Shown here one piece after another: positions 1 to 7,833 of a stretch of 64,000 bases of DNA. The position numbers and the translations under genes are program-made. The notes under the pieces are model-generated. The model saw nothing but the letters and a program-made list of their open reading frames with translations, ran no database searches and was not told the DNA's origin. Every line of letters starts with the position of its first letter. Position 1 is the stretch's first letter. The DNA comes from Deltaproteobacteria bacterium (GTDB lineage: Bacteria > Desulfobacterota > B13-G15 > RBG-16-54-18): assembly GCA_016927065.1 (NCBI GenBank), contig JAFGNJ010000004.1, positions 62,001-126,000 on the forward strand, in the 5' to 3' direction.

Positions 1-343
1 CGGCGGTTCTGATGAGGGCCCCTAGATTTCTGGGGTCTTCGATCCCATCGAGGACCAGGAGAAAAGGTTCGCCTTGATCTTGTTGCAGGACCGCGTCTAG
101 ATCGGCATAGGCAAACTGCTCTATGGAACCCACCACCCCTTGATGGAGGGCGTCCTTAGTGAGGGAGTCCAGTTGAGAACGCCCCACCCTTCGCAGGGGA
201 ACCCCTTTGGATTCCACCATGCTGATGATCCCCTCTAACCCCTTGAAACTCCTCCCCTCGGCGATCCAAACCTCCGTGATCCGGCAGCGGTCTGATCGCA
301 GGGCCTCAGAGACGGGGTTTATCCCGTAGATCAAAAATGCCAT
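1..343 (-). CDS. rlmB: 23S rRNA 2'-O-methyltransferase RlmB, N-terminal part (cut by window edge)
   Basis: The first ~114 residues of a SpoU/TrmH-family RNA 2'-O-ribose methyltransferase; the rest lies left of the window. The N-terminus begins MAFLIYGINPVSEAL, the typical start of the RlmB substrate-binding domain, and the visible part ends in LVLDGIEDPRNLGALIRTA, which is SpoU motif 1. RlmB methylates G2251 in the peptidyl-transferase loop of 23S rRNA (family knowledge). The ATG is at 343 with a GAGG Shine-Dalgarno upstream on the minus strand. It is transcribed divergently from rnc. Confidence 0.9.
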   Translation of the reverse strand, partial: MAFLIYGINPVSEALRSDRCRITEVWIAEGRSFKGLEGIISMVESKGVPLRRVGRSQLDSLTKDALHQGVVGSIEQFAYADLDAVLQQDQGEPFLLVLDGIEDPRNLGALIRTA

Positions 344-413
344 CAGGCAACCTCATCGTGTGGTAATGGTATCGAGAAAACGCCCCCTTTGCAAGAGCCG
401 TATCGAGCCTTCC

Positions 414-442
414 TTGACACGTAGGGTTGCATTCAGTACAGT
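414..442 (+). promoter_or_regulatory. sigma-70-type promoter of rnc
   Basis: TTGACA at 414–419, a 17-bp spacer and TACAGT at 437–442. This predicts transcription from about 449, just ahead of the GAGG (454–457) and the ATG at 471. It argues against translation starting at the upstream in-frame ATG at 360. Confidence 0.6.
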
Positions 443-470
443 GAACAGTGTTACGAGGTATGTTAATACG

Positions 471-1175
471 ATGAAGTCCAACAAGATGGTAGATTTCGAT
501 AACCTTCAGGAAAAGATCGCCTACCGCTTTCGCGACCTTCAGCTCTTGACTCAAGCCCTCACCCATCGCTCTTTCCTCCACGAGAACAATGATGGGGGGG
601 AGGATAACGAGCGGCTGGAGTTTCTCGGAGATTCTGTGGTAGAGGTAGTCATAAGTCATCTCTTGTTGAACCGTTTCCCGCACCTCACCGAAGGGGGACT
701 TTCTAAGACGAGAGCAGAACTTGTCAAAGAAAGCACCCTCGCCTCACTTGCCCGCGAGGTCCGGTTGGGAGCGGCCCTCAGGCTGGGTCGAGGTGAAGAT
801 GAAACCGGGGGTAGGGATAAGAATTCTATCCTGGCAGGGGGCCTCGAGGCGCTCATGGCCGCCGTCTATCTCGATGGCGGATACAAGGAGGCATTCAGGG
901 TGATCGAAGACCTCTACGCCCCCCGTTTAAGCGAAATGAAAGGTGCGATAGAAGATAAAGATTATAAGACAAGGCTTCAAGAATACACCCAAAGGCACCT
1001 CAATGATACCCCTCACTATATCGTCACTGACGAGGAGGGACCAGACCACGCGAAGACCTTTGAGGTGATCATCTCCATCGGGGGGAAGGCCTATGGAAAG
1101 GGGAAGGGCAAGAGTAAAAAGGAGGCCGAGCAGAGGGCGGCCGAAGAGGCCTTGCGGTCCCTGCAGGAGAATTGA
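471..1175 (+). CDS. rnc: Ribonuclease III
   Basis: Double-strand-specific endoribonuclease for rRNA and mRNA processing, 234 aa from the chosen start. The N-terminal RNase III domain carries the signature ERLEFLGDS near residue 45, a second acidic site in GGLEALMAAVYLDGG, and the C-terminal ~70 residues form a dsRNA-binding domain ending in GKSKKEAEQRAAEEAL. The frame is open back to an ATG at 360, but the region 360–470 holds the promoter and adds a basic peptide unlike the family. ATG 471 has a GAGG 13 nt upstream. The next gene starts 2 nt after the stop, so the two are probably co-transcribed. Confidence 0.95.
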   Translation: MKSNKMVDFDNLQEKIAYRFRDLQLLTQALTHRSFLHENNDGGEDNERLEFLGDSVVEVVISHLLLNRFPHLTEGGLSKTRAELVKESTLASLAREVRLGAALRLGRGEDETGGRDKNSILAGGLEALMAAVYLDGGYKEAFRVIEDLYAPRLSEMKGAIEDKDYKTRLQEYTQRHLNDTPHYIVTDEEGPDHAKTFEVIISIGGKAYGKGKGKSKKEAEQRAAEEALRSLQEN

Positions 1176-1177
1176 GC

Positions 1178-2206
1178 ATGGATGACAAGCGGTTTATTAT
1201 CCCCATTTTCATTTCCCATCTCGGATGTCCCCACCGGTGTGTCTATTGCAATCAAGATCTGATCGCCCGTCCTGTCTCAGCACTCCCCACCCCCGAAGAA
1301 GCGGCTGCAGAGATTGAGCGCTATCTGGGGCTGAATAGTCATAAACGAACGAGCGCCCAAACGGTACAGGTGGCATTTTATGGGGGAAGCTTCACCGCCC
1401 TCCCCCTCGAAAGCCAAGAGAAGCTTTTGCGCAGTGTCAAACCCTTTCTCGATGAAGGGAAGGTACACTCCCTCCGCTTATCCACCAGACCCGATTATAT
1501 CTCTCCAGAAATTCTCGAAATCCTCAAGGCGCACAAGGTGGAGACCGTCGAGCTGGGTGTTCAGTCCATGGCAGATGAGGTCCTCAGGATCTCTCGCAGG
1601 GGATACGGCAGGGAACGGGTGCAACAGGCCGTCAGGGATCTCCAGGGAGAGAACTTCGAGGTGGGGGTTCAGCTTATGATCGGCCTACCCGGGGACAGCC
1701 CAGAGCGGTTTGCCGCAACCGTTGAGGAGGTGATCCGGTTGAGCCCGCATTTTGTGCGGCTCTACCCGACGCTGGTGATCAAGGGGACGGTGTTGGAACG
1801 ATGGTTTCGGCAAGGGCGTTACCACCCCCTTGCCCTGGAAGAAGCGGTCGCCCTCGCCAAAGAGGCCTTGCGACGATTTCAACAGGCCCATATTCCCGTG
1901 ATTAGGGTAGGGCTGCAACCGACTCCTTCCCTGTTAGAAGCGATTGTGGCTGGTCCCTATCACTCCGCCTTCAGGCAATTGGTCGAGAGCTCGATCCTCT
2001 ACGAGCAGGCGATCGATCTCCTTGCTGAATTTCCTCACCAGGGAAGACCGTCACTCACCTTTCTCGTCTCACCCAGAGATATATCCACGTTCTACGGCCA
2101 GGGAGGTGAAAATATCATAAAGCTCCGGAAGGCCTGTGGTTTGCAAGAAATCAGAGTGAAACATGAACCTCAACAAAAACGAGGGACCATAGCCCTCTGT
2201 GCATAG
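1178..2206 (+). CDS. Radical SAM protein, Elp3-like without acetyltransferase domain
   Basis: A radical S-adenosylmethionine enzyme of 342 aa. The 4Fe-4S motif CPHRCVYC (CxxxCxxC) lies near residue 17, followed by the GGSFTALP segment typical of the Elp3/COG1243-like group. There is no C-terminal GNAT domain, so it is not a full Elp3. The substrate is unknown to me; a role in RNA modification would fit the rnc neighbour but is inference. ATG 1178 has GGAGA 7 nt upstream, better placed than the in-frame TTG at 1172. Confidence 0.85.
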   Translation: MDDKRFIIPIFISHLGCPHRCVYCNQDLIARPVSALPTPEEAAAEIERYLGLNSHKRTSAQTVQVAFYGGSFTALPLESQEKLLRSVKPFLDEGKVHSLRLSTRPDYISPEILEILKAHKVETVELGVQSMADEVLRISRRGYGRERVQQAVRDLQGENFEVGVQLMIGLPGDSPERFAATVEEVIRLSPHFVRLYPTLVIKGTVLERWFRQGRYHPLALEEAVALAKEALRRFQQAHIPVIRVGLQPTPSLLEAIVAGPYHSAFRQLVESSILYEQAIDLLAEFPHQGRPSLTFLVSPRDISTFYGQGGENIIKLRKACGLQEIRVKHEPQQKRGTIALCA

Positions 2207-2221
2207 TGCGATAAGAAAACG

Positions 2222-2863
2222 ATGAAGCGTATACTCCTCATAGTTCTTGTCCTCAGCATGACCTGCGGGTGCGTCCTGTTTAGGAGGGAACCGGCCCCGC
2301 CGCGGCTCAAGAGAGGGGAGGTCGGATGGGCATCGTGGTACGGCGAGCCGTTTCATGGACGCAAGACCGCAAGCGGCAAAGTCTACGACATGTACCAGTT
2401 GACCGCCGCCCACAAAACCCTCCCTCTGGGGACCACGGTGATGGTTACCCACCTGAGCAACGGCAGATCCGTCATGGTTACGATCAATGACCGCGGACCA
2501 TTCATCAGGGGGAGGATTATCGACCTCTCCTACGCCGCCGCCCAAGCGCTTGATATGGTCACGGAGGGGGTTGCTAAAGTGAGGGTGGAAATCTTGAACA
2601 GAGAGATCATTCCCCCTTCCCCCCCCGAAGGGCCGTTCACGATTCAGATAGGTTCATTTCTCGACCGATCCAACGCCTCCAGCTTGATGGAAGAACTGCA
2701 AAAGGCTTACCCGGATGTCTTTATCACGGAACTGAAGACACCGGAGCATACCTATTACCGTGTCAGGGTGGGAAAATTTATTACGAGGGATGCAGCCTAT
2801 CAGGCCGCCGAGCGCTTGGCTGAGGACGGATACGACGTCTTCATGACGACAACAGAATACTGA
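2222..2863 (+). CDS. rlpA: RlpA family septal ring lytic transglycosylase (lipoprotein)
   Basis: 213 aa. The N-terminal signal ends in a Cys-containing lipobox-like segment (SMTCGC, slightly non-canonical). Residues ~35–125 form the double-psi beta-barrel of RlpA, with [17 protein letters not shown] and [16 protein letters not shown]. Residues ~140–213 are a SPOR domain, which binds denuded glycan strands at the septum. Family members cleave peptidoglycan glycan strands lacking stem peptides. It starts 15 nt after the radical SAM gene and probably belongs to the same unit. Confidence 0.92.
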   Translation: MKRILLIVLVLSMTCGCVLFRREPAPPRLKRGEVGWASWYGEPFHGRKTASGKVYDMYQLTAAHKTLPLGTTVMVTHLSNGRSVMVTINDRGPFIRGRIIDLSYAAAQALDMVTEGVAKVRVEILNREIIPPSPPEGPFTIQIGSFLDRSNASSLMEELQKAYPDVFITELKTPEHTYYRVRVGKFITRDAAYQAAERLAEDGYDVFMTTTEY

Positions 2864-2984
2864 GTCGACATTTAAACCAAGATACAATGATCCCATTATT
2901 CCTCCTTACTATCCAACCTAGTTGCATCACGAGGAGGTATGTGATACGCTCTGCGCGTTTATGAGGATCTGTTGAGCACGCGTC

Positions 2985-4079
2985 ATGATCCATGCCCTAT
3001 GGAAAATACTTATCATCCTGTCGGTGCTCCTTCCACTGAGCGCCCAGGGGTTTGAACTCAAACACCTCAAGACCTTCGAGGGTGCGGGAGCACCGAAATC
3101 GGTGGAGATCTCCCCCGACGGGAGTTACGCGGCGGTGATGAATCTCGAAGGAATGGACTTCTGGCTCATCAGCACCACAACCCTTGAATTCATCAAGAAG
3201 GCCCGGTTCTTTAAGACCCCCGCCCAGGGATGGGATTACAAGGCCCGTCAACCAATCAATTCCTATGCTCAGAAACCTGTTGAGTGTGACTTCTCTGAAA
3301 ACGGGAGACTGCTCTGGATCTCTCTGCATAATGCCGAGGCCGTAACGGTCTATGATGCCGCGGAGACCCTCGTTCCCCCAGAGGGGGCATTGTATGAGAA
3401 GCTGCGCATTACCGATGTTGCAAATCAAAGATCCTATGAGACGAAGATCATAAAGATCAAAACAGGGAAAACGCCTAAGATCGTCAAGGTGACGCCGGAC
3501 GGGCGGTACGCCCTCGTCGCCAATTGGCACTCGAGCTCGGTGTCGGTGATCGATACGCAGCAGTATAAAACCATTAAGACAATCAGGCTTGGCGGTAAAC
3601 AAGGGTATATCCCGCGGGGGATCGCGATATCCGCCGACTCCACGAGGGCCTACGTTGCAAACATGGGAGGGGGGACTATCAGCGTTATAGATCTGGTAAC
3701 CCTTGAGCTTATCGACGACATACCGGCTACGGCAAACCCTCGGCATATTATACTAGCGAGGGATCAGAGGATACTCTATATATCAGACAATATCCTGGGC
3801 AAGATCATCGCCTTTGATCTTATCGCTAAAAAACCAATACGGGAGGTCTTTATAGGGAAGATGGCCCGCACGATCGCCCTCGATCCTGATGAACAGTATA
3901 TTTTCGGGGTATCACATGAAGAGGGAAAACTGGTTGTCGTGGATACCGGGAGTTTCGATATCATATACAAGAAAGACTTTCTCTACCCCATGGGATTGGC
4001 CGTTACCCCCGACGGCAAACAACTGTGGGTGACAAGCTACCAGCTGGGCAAGATCGAGGTATACGAAATAGTGCAATAA
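2985..4079 (+). CDS. Secreted YncE-type beta-propeller repeat protein
   Basis: 364 aa with a clear signal peptide (hydrophobic stretch to about residue 20, AQG before FELK). The rest is about seven blades of ~40–45 residues with the YVTN/NHL pattern, for example PDGRYALVANWHSSSVSVID, ADSTRAYVANMGGGTISVID and PDGKQLWVTSYQLGKIEVYE. Such proteins are periplasmic or surface propellers; ligand and function are not predictable here. No strong Shine-Dalgarno precedes the ATG. A perfect hairpin lies 22 nt after the stop. Confidence 0.85.
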   Translation: MIHALWKILIILSVLLPLSAQGFELKHLKTFEGAGAPKSVEISPDGSYAAVMNLEGMDFWLISTTTLEFIKKARFFKTPAQGWDYKARQPINSYAQKPVECDFSENGRLLWISLHNAEAVTVYDAAETLVPPEGALYEKLRITDVANQRSYETKIIKIKTGKTPKIVKVTPDGRYALVANWHSSSVSVIDTQQYKTIKTIRLGGKQGYIPRGIAISADSTRAYVANMGGGTISVIDLVTLELIDDIPATANPRHIILARDQRILYISDNILGKIIAFDLIAKKPIREVFIGKMARTIALDPDEQYIFGVSHEEGKLVVVDTGSFDIIYKKDFLYPMGLAVTPDGKQLWVTSYQLGKIEVYEIVQ

Positions 4080-4101
4080 AAGGACGTTATGTACGTATGA
4101 C

Positions 4102-4138
4102 AACGGCTTTGATGGTTTAAAAAACCATCAAAGCCGTT
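4102..4138. terminator. Perfect 17-bp hairpin between convergent genes, likely bidirectional terminator
   Basis: Arms 4102–4118 and 4122–4138 are exact reverse complements with a 3-nt AAA loop. The hairpin sits between the propeller gene (ends 4079) and ispG (ends 4170 on the minus strand), so it can serve both. The U-tract is short on either side. Confidence 0.7.
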
Positions 4139-4169
4139 TGCCATTGCAACGCTTCACGATAGTCACGTG

Positions 4170-5228
4170 CTAATCCGCCATTGCCTCCACCTCTTCCACC
4201 AATCGCTGCACCCAGGCTCCCTCTTTGACCTTCTCGATAACCTCACCCTTCTTGAAGAGAAGCCCCACCCCCTTGCCGCCGGCGATCCCGATATCGGCCT
4301 CTCTGGCCTCCCCCGGTCCGTTCACCACGCACCCCATGACGGCCACGGTGAGGGGGGCCTCGATGTGCTCCAGGCGCTCTTGGACCTCCTCTACAAGAGG
4401 GATGATGTCCACCTCGCACCTCCCGCAGGTAGGACATGAAATGAGATCAATCCCCCGCTCCCTGATGCCCAGGGCCCGCAGGATTCCGTACGCCGCCCGT
4501 ACTTCCAGCACCGGGTCGCCGGTCAGTGAGACACGGATGGTATCGCCGATCCCCTCGGCCAGAAGGATACCCAGCCCCACTGCGGACTTGATCACCCCGG
4601 AAAAAGGAGGCCCTGCCTCGGTGACTCCAAGATGAACAGAATAATCAGACCGCTGAGCAAAGAGACGATAGGCCTCTATGGTCGTGAGGACGTCCGAGGC
4701 CTTGAGAGAGACCTTAAGGGCCTGATGTCCGATATCCTCACAGAGCGTGATACAGTCTAAAGCGCTCTCCACCATGGCCTCCGGGGTGGGGTGGCCGAAC
4801 CTCTTCATGACGCCCTCCTCCAGCGATCCCGCATTGATCCCAATCCTGATGGGCACCCCACGTTCCTTGGCCTCCGCGATGATCTCCCGCAATCGATCAC
4901 GCGTGCGGATGGTCCCCGGATTGATTCGCAGGCCATGCACCCCTGCCTCCAGGGCCAGCAAGGCCAGGCGATGATCGAAGTGTATGTCGGCGATGACGGG
5001 AAGGGACGCGAGGCGAATGATCTCCCGCACACCTTTGATGGCTTCCTTGTCAGGCACGGCCACACGGACAAGCTCACACCCGGCACGCTGCATCCGCGTG
5101 ATCTCCCCCATCGTAGCATCCACGTCACGGGGATTGGTGGTAGTCATGGATTGGACCACCACCGGGGCCTTGCCGCCGATACGGACTCCACCGAGGGAGA
5201 TCTGTCTGGTCTTTTTCCTAGGGATCAT
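4170..5228 (-). CDS. ispG: 4-hydroxy-3-methylbut-2-enyl diphosphate synthase (flavodoxin)
   Basis: IspG/GcpE of the MEP isoprenoid pathway: a 4Fe-4S enzyme that converts MEcPP to HMBPP. 352 aa, the usual length of the bacterial short form. The N-terminal TIM-barrel part begins with KTRQISLGGVRIGG and includes PVVVQSMTTTNP. The cluster ligands are the two Cys of SCPTCGRC, the Cys of GCVVNGPGE and the Glu in that last motif. It is the last gene of the cca–coaD–ispG run, 45 nt after coaD. Confidence 0.97.
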   Translation of the reverse strand: MIPRKKTRQISLGGVRIGGKAPVVVQSMTTTNPRDVDATMGEITRMQRAGCELVRVAVPDKEAIKGVREIIRLASLPVIADIHFDHRLALLALEAGVHGLRINPGTIRTRDRLREIIAEAKERGVPIRIGINAGSLEEGVMKRFGHPTPEAMVESALDCITLCEDIGHQALKVSLKASDVLTTIEAYRLFAQRSDYSVHLGVTEAGPPFSGVIKSAVGLGILLAEGIGDTIRVSLTGDPVLEVRAAYGILRALGIRERGIDLISCPTCGRCEVDIIPLVEEVQERLEHIEAPLTVAVMGCVVNGPGEAREADIGIAGGKGVGLLFKKGEVIEKVKEGAWVQRLVEEVEAMAD

Positions 5229-5273
5229 CGGGCCAGAACGTAAGGAGAAGGGATAAGAGTACCCCTGGTTAAT

Positions 5274-5756
5274 TTAAGAAAACTTCTCTTTGAGTTTTTG
5301 GGCCACATTGTCCGGCACAAATTCCTTCACTGGCCCGCCGAGGCTGGCTACCTCCCGGATGGTCCGGGAGCTGACAAAAAAATAGTCCCTGCTCGTCATC
5401 ATAAAGAGGGTATCAATCTCATCGTTGAGACTGCGGTTCATGGCAGCCATGTGATACTCGTACTCGAAGTCCGAGGTGGCTCGCAGGCCGCGCAGTGCCA
5501 CCGTGGCTGTGGCCTTTTTCATATATTCCATCAGGAGCCCTTCAAAGGAGTCAACGCTGACCGTGGGGTAGTCCTTCACCGCTTCTGTGATCATCTCTAC
5601 CTTCTCCTGCGGGGTGAAGAGGGACTGTTTGTCATAGTTGCGGGCCACGGCCACGATGACCTTGTCAAAAATCTTGACCGCCCGCTTGATGATATCAAGG
5701 TGGCCATAGGTAATGGGATCAAAGGAACCAGGATAGACCGCAATCTTCGCCTCCAT
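5274..5756 (-). CDS. coaD: Phosphopantetheine adenylyltransferase
   Basis: Transfers AMP from ATP to 4'-phosphopantetheine in coenzyme A synthesis. 160 aa, the full family length. Nucleotidyltransferase motif YPGSFDPITYGHLDI at the N-terminus (TxGH) and SSRTIREVASLGG near the C-terminus (the ISSTxxRE motif). A purine-rich GGAGGATAAGC precedes the ATG at 5756. Confidence 0.97.
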   Translation of the reverse strand: MEAKIAVYPGSFDPITYGHLDIIKRAVKIFDKVIVAVARNYDKQSLFTPQEKVEMITEAVKDYPTVSVDSFEGLLMEYMKKATATVALRGLRATSDFEYEYHMAAMNRSLNDEIDTLFMMTSRDYFFVSSRTIREVASLGGPVKEFVPDNVAQKLKEKFS

Positions 5757-5839
5757 GCTTATCCTCCGTAAACCTCTATTGATAATGCATTATAAAAGAT
5801 GTGCCCCTGGGGTGTCAAATGCCCTGCCTGTAGGAAACA

Positions 5840-7270
5840 TCAGAGCGCGTATTCTTTTCTGACGAATTGGAGGGCCTCTTCTTTATTCCGCAACTCCCCT
5901 GCAATCTGCCTCTTTCTCACCTCTTCGAGGATCTCCCCCATACGCGGGTCCGGCTCATGCCCCAATCCCAGCAGGTCCCTGCCCCGCAGCAACGGCTCGG
6001 GTGCGATGAGGTCTTCACGTTCGTACAGATCCCATATCCGTCGGCTGAGGTCCATAAATCGCACCTGCTCATCGTCGTCTCCGTTCCCCTTGGACCCGGT
6101 CTCGGCCAGCCCCAACAAGAGGAGCAATCTGATCTCCTCCCCCATAGTGTTAATAAGCCTGCGCAGGGCGTTGTCCTTCGGCTCCCCTCTGGCGAGGGTG
6201 AGGATGCGCATGTGATTTTCCACCACAAGGAGGACCCCGTCTCGCACCCTGTTGGGAAATTTCAGGCGCCTCATGATTCCTTGAGAGAGCAGGGAGGACT
6301 CTTGGGGGTGACCATAGAAGTGGACCTCGCCCCCCTCATCAATGCTCTTAGTGGCGGGTTTGCCCAGATCGTGGAACAAGGCAGCATATCCCAGGATGAG
6401 GCGATCCTGGTCAGTGGATCGGAAAGCAAAGGGAGGCCCCTCGTTCATTAAGCGATTCACCTCTCCCACGACCTCAATAGTATGAGAGAGGGCATCGGTG
6501 TGATGGTGACGTCCTTGTGGCAGGCCCTCTAAGGGGGCCAGTTCCGGAAATATGGTAATTAGGAGCCCAAGCTCGTGCATCAATTGCAAACCGCCGGCAG
6601 GGTCAGGGGAGAAGTTGATTGCGTCTAACTCAGCCCTGATCCGCTCCTGTGCCACATCGCTGACCAAGCCTCGGTGGCGTGTGATCTCCTCCTTCAATTG
6701 CGCGGTAAGATCAAAGCCCGGCAAGGTACATCGGTAGCGGACTGCCCTGAGCATGCGCAGGGGGTCGGCCTGCAGGGCCTGGGGAGAAACTGGGGCGATC
6801 CTCCCCTCTCTCACGTCTTTAATGGCCTGAGAGTCGGCGAAAAACCGCCCTTCGGCAAAGGAATAGGCGATGGCGTTGATGGTGAAGTCCCGCCTCATAA
6901 GGTCTTGATCAATTGCATCACCCGCCATGACGGCAAAGTCGATGGTCCGCTTACCCTTCACCAATCGATAGACCTGCTCTTGTCTCCCTTTCCCCATGGG
7001 GAACACGCTTGCCTCTAAGAGAGCCCCCAGATGGTCCAGGAATGCCGGCGTCATCTCCTTTACGACGAAATCGTAATCCTTGATATCCCTTTTTAGGATG
7101 ATGTCCCGGATGGCACCACCTACGAGGCAAAGGGGTGCTTCCTGCTGGCGAAAGGCCTCCGCTACCTGCTGGATGAGGGGATCTACCCGAATTTGCTCCC
7201 CTACCCCAATGAAGTCCTGGGGGGACATATCAGAAGGTTTCTTTCTTGTCTGAGCCTTTTCTTTTGTCAC
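5840..7270 (-). CDS. cca: CCA tRNA nucleotidyltransferase / poly(A) polymerase family protein with HD domain
   Basis: Class II nucleotidyltransferase that adds or repairs the tRNA 3' CCA end; a poly(A) polymerase-like activity cannot be excluded. 476 aa. Catalytic site in LVGGAIRDIILKRDIKDYDFVV, then RRDFTINAIAYS and DPLRMLRAVRY. An HD-type domain follows (HTDALSHTIEVV, FHDLGKPATKS). The frame is open to a GTG at 7285, but GTG 7270 has GGAGAGG about 7 nt upstream and is preferred; an internal ATG at 7228 is possible. Confidence 0.9.
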   Translation of the reverse strand: MTKEKAQTRKKPSDMSPQDFIGVGEQIRVDPLIQQVAEAFRQQEAPLCLVGGAIRDIILKRDIKDYDFVVKEMTPAFLDHLGALLEASVFPMGKGRQEQVYRLVKGKRTIDFAVMAGDAIDQDLMRRDFTINAIAYSFAEGRFFADSQAIKDVREGRIAPVSPQALQADPLRMLRAVRYRCTLPGFDLTAQLKEEITRHRGLVSDVAQERIRAELDAINFSPDPAGGLQLMHELGLLITIFPELAPLEGLPQGRHHHTDALSHTIEVVGEVNRLMNEGPPFAFRSTDQDRLILGYAALFHDLGKPATKSIDEGGEVHFYGHPQESSLLSQGIMRRLKFPNRVRDGVLLVVENHMRILTLARGEPKDNALRRLINTMGEEIRLLLLLGLAETGSKGNGDDDEQVRFMDLSRRIWDLYEREDLIAPEPLLRGRDLLGLGHEPDPRMGEILEEVRKRQIAGELRNKEEALQFVRKEYAL

Positions 7271-7506
7271 CTCACCCCTCTCCACTTATCAGAGCCTAGC
7301 GGTTTCTCCCCCAGCAGTCAATACTCGCTTAGCCAGACCTTATAAGCTACTTTTAACTCTAAACACTAGCACGTGGGACTTTTTCTTGCTTGGGTAAGGG
7401 ACACTATGGTAAATATAAAGACGAGGGAAGAAATAAGTATGGTGTCCTCATGTTTCCAGATTTCCGCCCCCCGTTCATTCGTTCTACAAGATGACCACTT
7501 TTTGTC
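7271..7506. other. Intergenic region between cca and the restriction-modification module
   Basis: No gene supported. It is AT-rich and marks the transition from the GC-richer housekeeping segment into the R-M module. A weak reverse ORF (7404–7649) runs through the antitoxin promoter and has no recognisable product. Confidence 0.5.
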
Positions 7507-7535
7507 TTGACAAAAGAATATAGAATGTCTATATT
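7507..7535 (+). promoter_or_regulatory. sigma-70-type promoter of the Phd-like gene and methyltransferase
   Basis: TTGACA (7507–7512), a 17-bp spacer and TATATT (7530–7535). The -10 box overlaps the left arm of the inverted repeat at 7531–7562, so a repressor bound there would block it. Confidence 0.65.
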
Positions 7536-7562
7536 AGCCAATATGGCTAAGTTGGCTAATAT
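7531..7562. promoter_or_regulatory. Operator-like inverted repeat overlapping the -10 box
   Basis: ATATTAGCCAA (7531–7541) and TTGGCTAATAT (7552–7562) are perfect 11-bp inverted arms. A third half-site TGGCTAA sits between them (7544–7550), repeated at 7553–7559. The position over the -10 box and just before the start codon is what is expected for autorepression by the Phd-family product downstream. Confidence 0.6.
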
Positions 7563-7577
7563 ATCATGGAGGTAGTT

Positions 7578-7832
7578 TTGACTATAAAAAGCGTTAGCTC
7601 CACGCAGGCTCAGAACAATTTTGGACAGGTCCTCGACGATGTAACCCAAAACCAGACTCGGTACATAGTTGAACGACGCGGAAGCCCTAAAGCCGTTATT
7701 CTCAGTTTCGATGACTTTGCGCGGGTCTTAGACGACGTAAAGGAACGTCAGGAAATGGGATCGATTATTAAAGAGCTTCGACCGGAGTATGGAGTTGGGC
7801 ACATTGTGAGCCTCAAAAACAAGGTAGAATAA
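7578..7832 (+). CDS. Phd/YefM-family antitoxin-like protein, probable controller of the R-M module
   Basis: 84 aa with the Phd/YefM N-terminal DNA-binding fold: SSTQAQNNFGQVLDDV, then RYIVERRGSPKAVILSFDDF. The chosen start is TTG 7578 because GGAGG (7568–7572) lies 5 nt upstream; the in-frame ATG at 7566 has no Shine-Dalgarno. No toxin gene follows. Instead a methyltransferase gene begins 1 nt after the stop. Antitoxins of this family bind their own promoter, and an operator-like repeat lies directly upstream. My inference is that it acts as a transcriptional controller of the R-M genes. Confidence 0.85.
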   Translation: MTIKSVSSTQAQNNFGQVLDDVTQNQTRYIVERRGSPKAVILSFDDFARVLDDVKERQEMGSIIKELRPEYGVGHIVSLKNKVE

Positions 7833-7833
7833 T

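Noticed and set aside
360-470. N-terminal extension of RNase III from the ATG at 360
   Set aside because: The stretch holds a good promoter and encodes a basic peptide absent from the family; ATG 471 has its own GAGG.
2997-3746. 249-aa reverse ORF across the beta-propeller gene
   Set aside because: Shadow of the repeat gene; Arg/Gly/Pro-rich composition with no motif or start signal.
4102-4138. Perfect hairpin as a mobile element end
   Set aside because: Its position between convergent stop codons and its 3-nt loop fit a terminator better.
4791-5243. 150-aa forward ORF over ispG
   Set aside because: Antisense shadow of a clearly identified enzyme.
5867-6451. 194-aa forward ORF over cca
   Set aside because: Antisense shadow; no family resemblance and no ribosome site.
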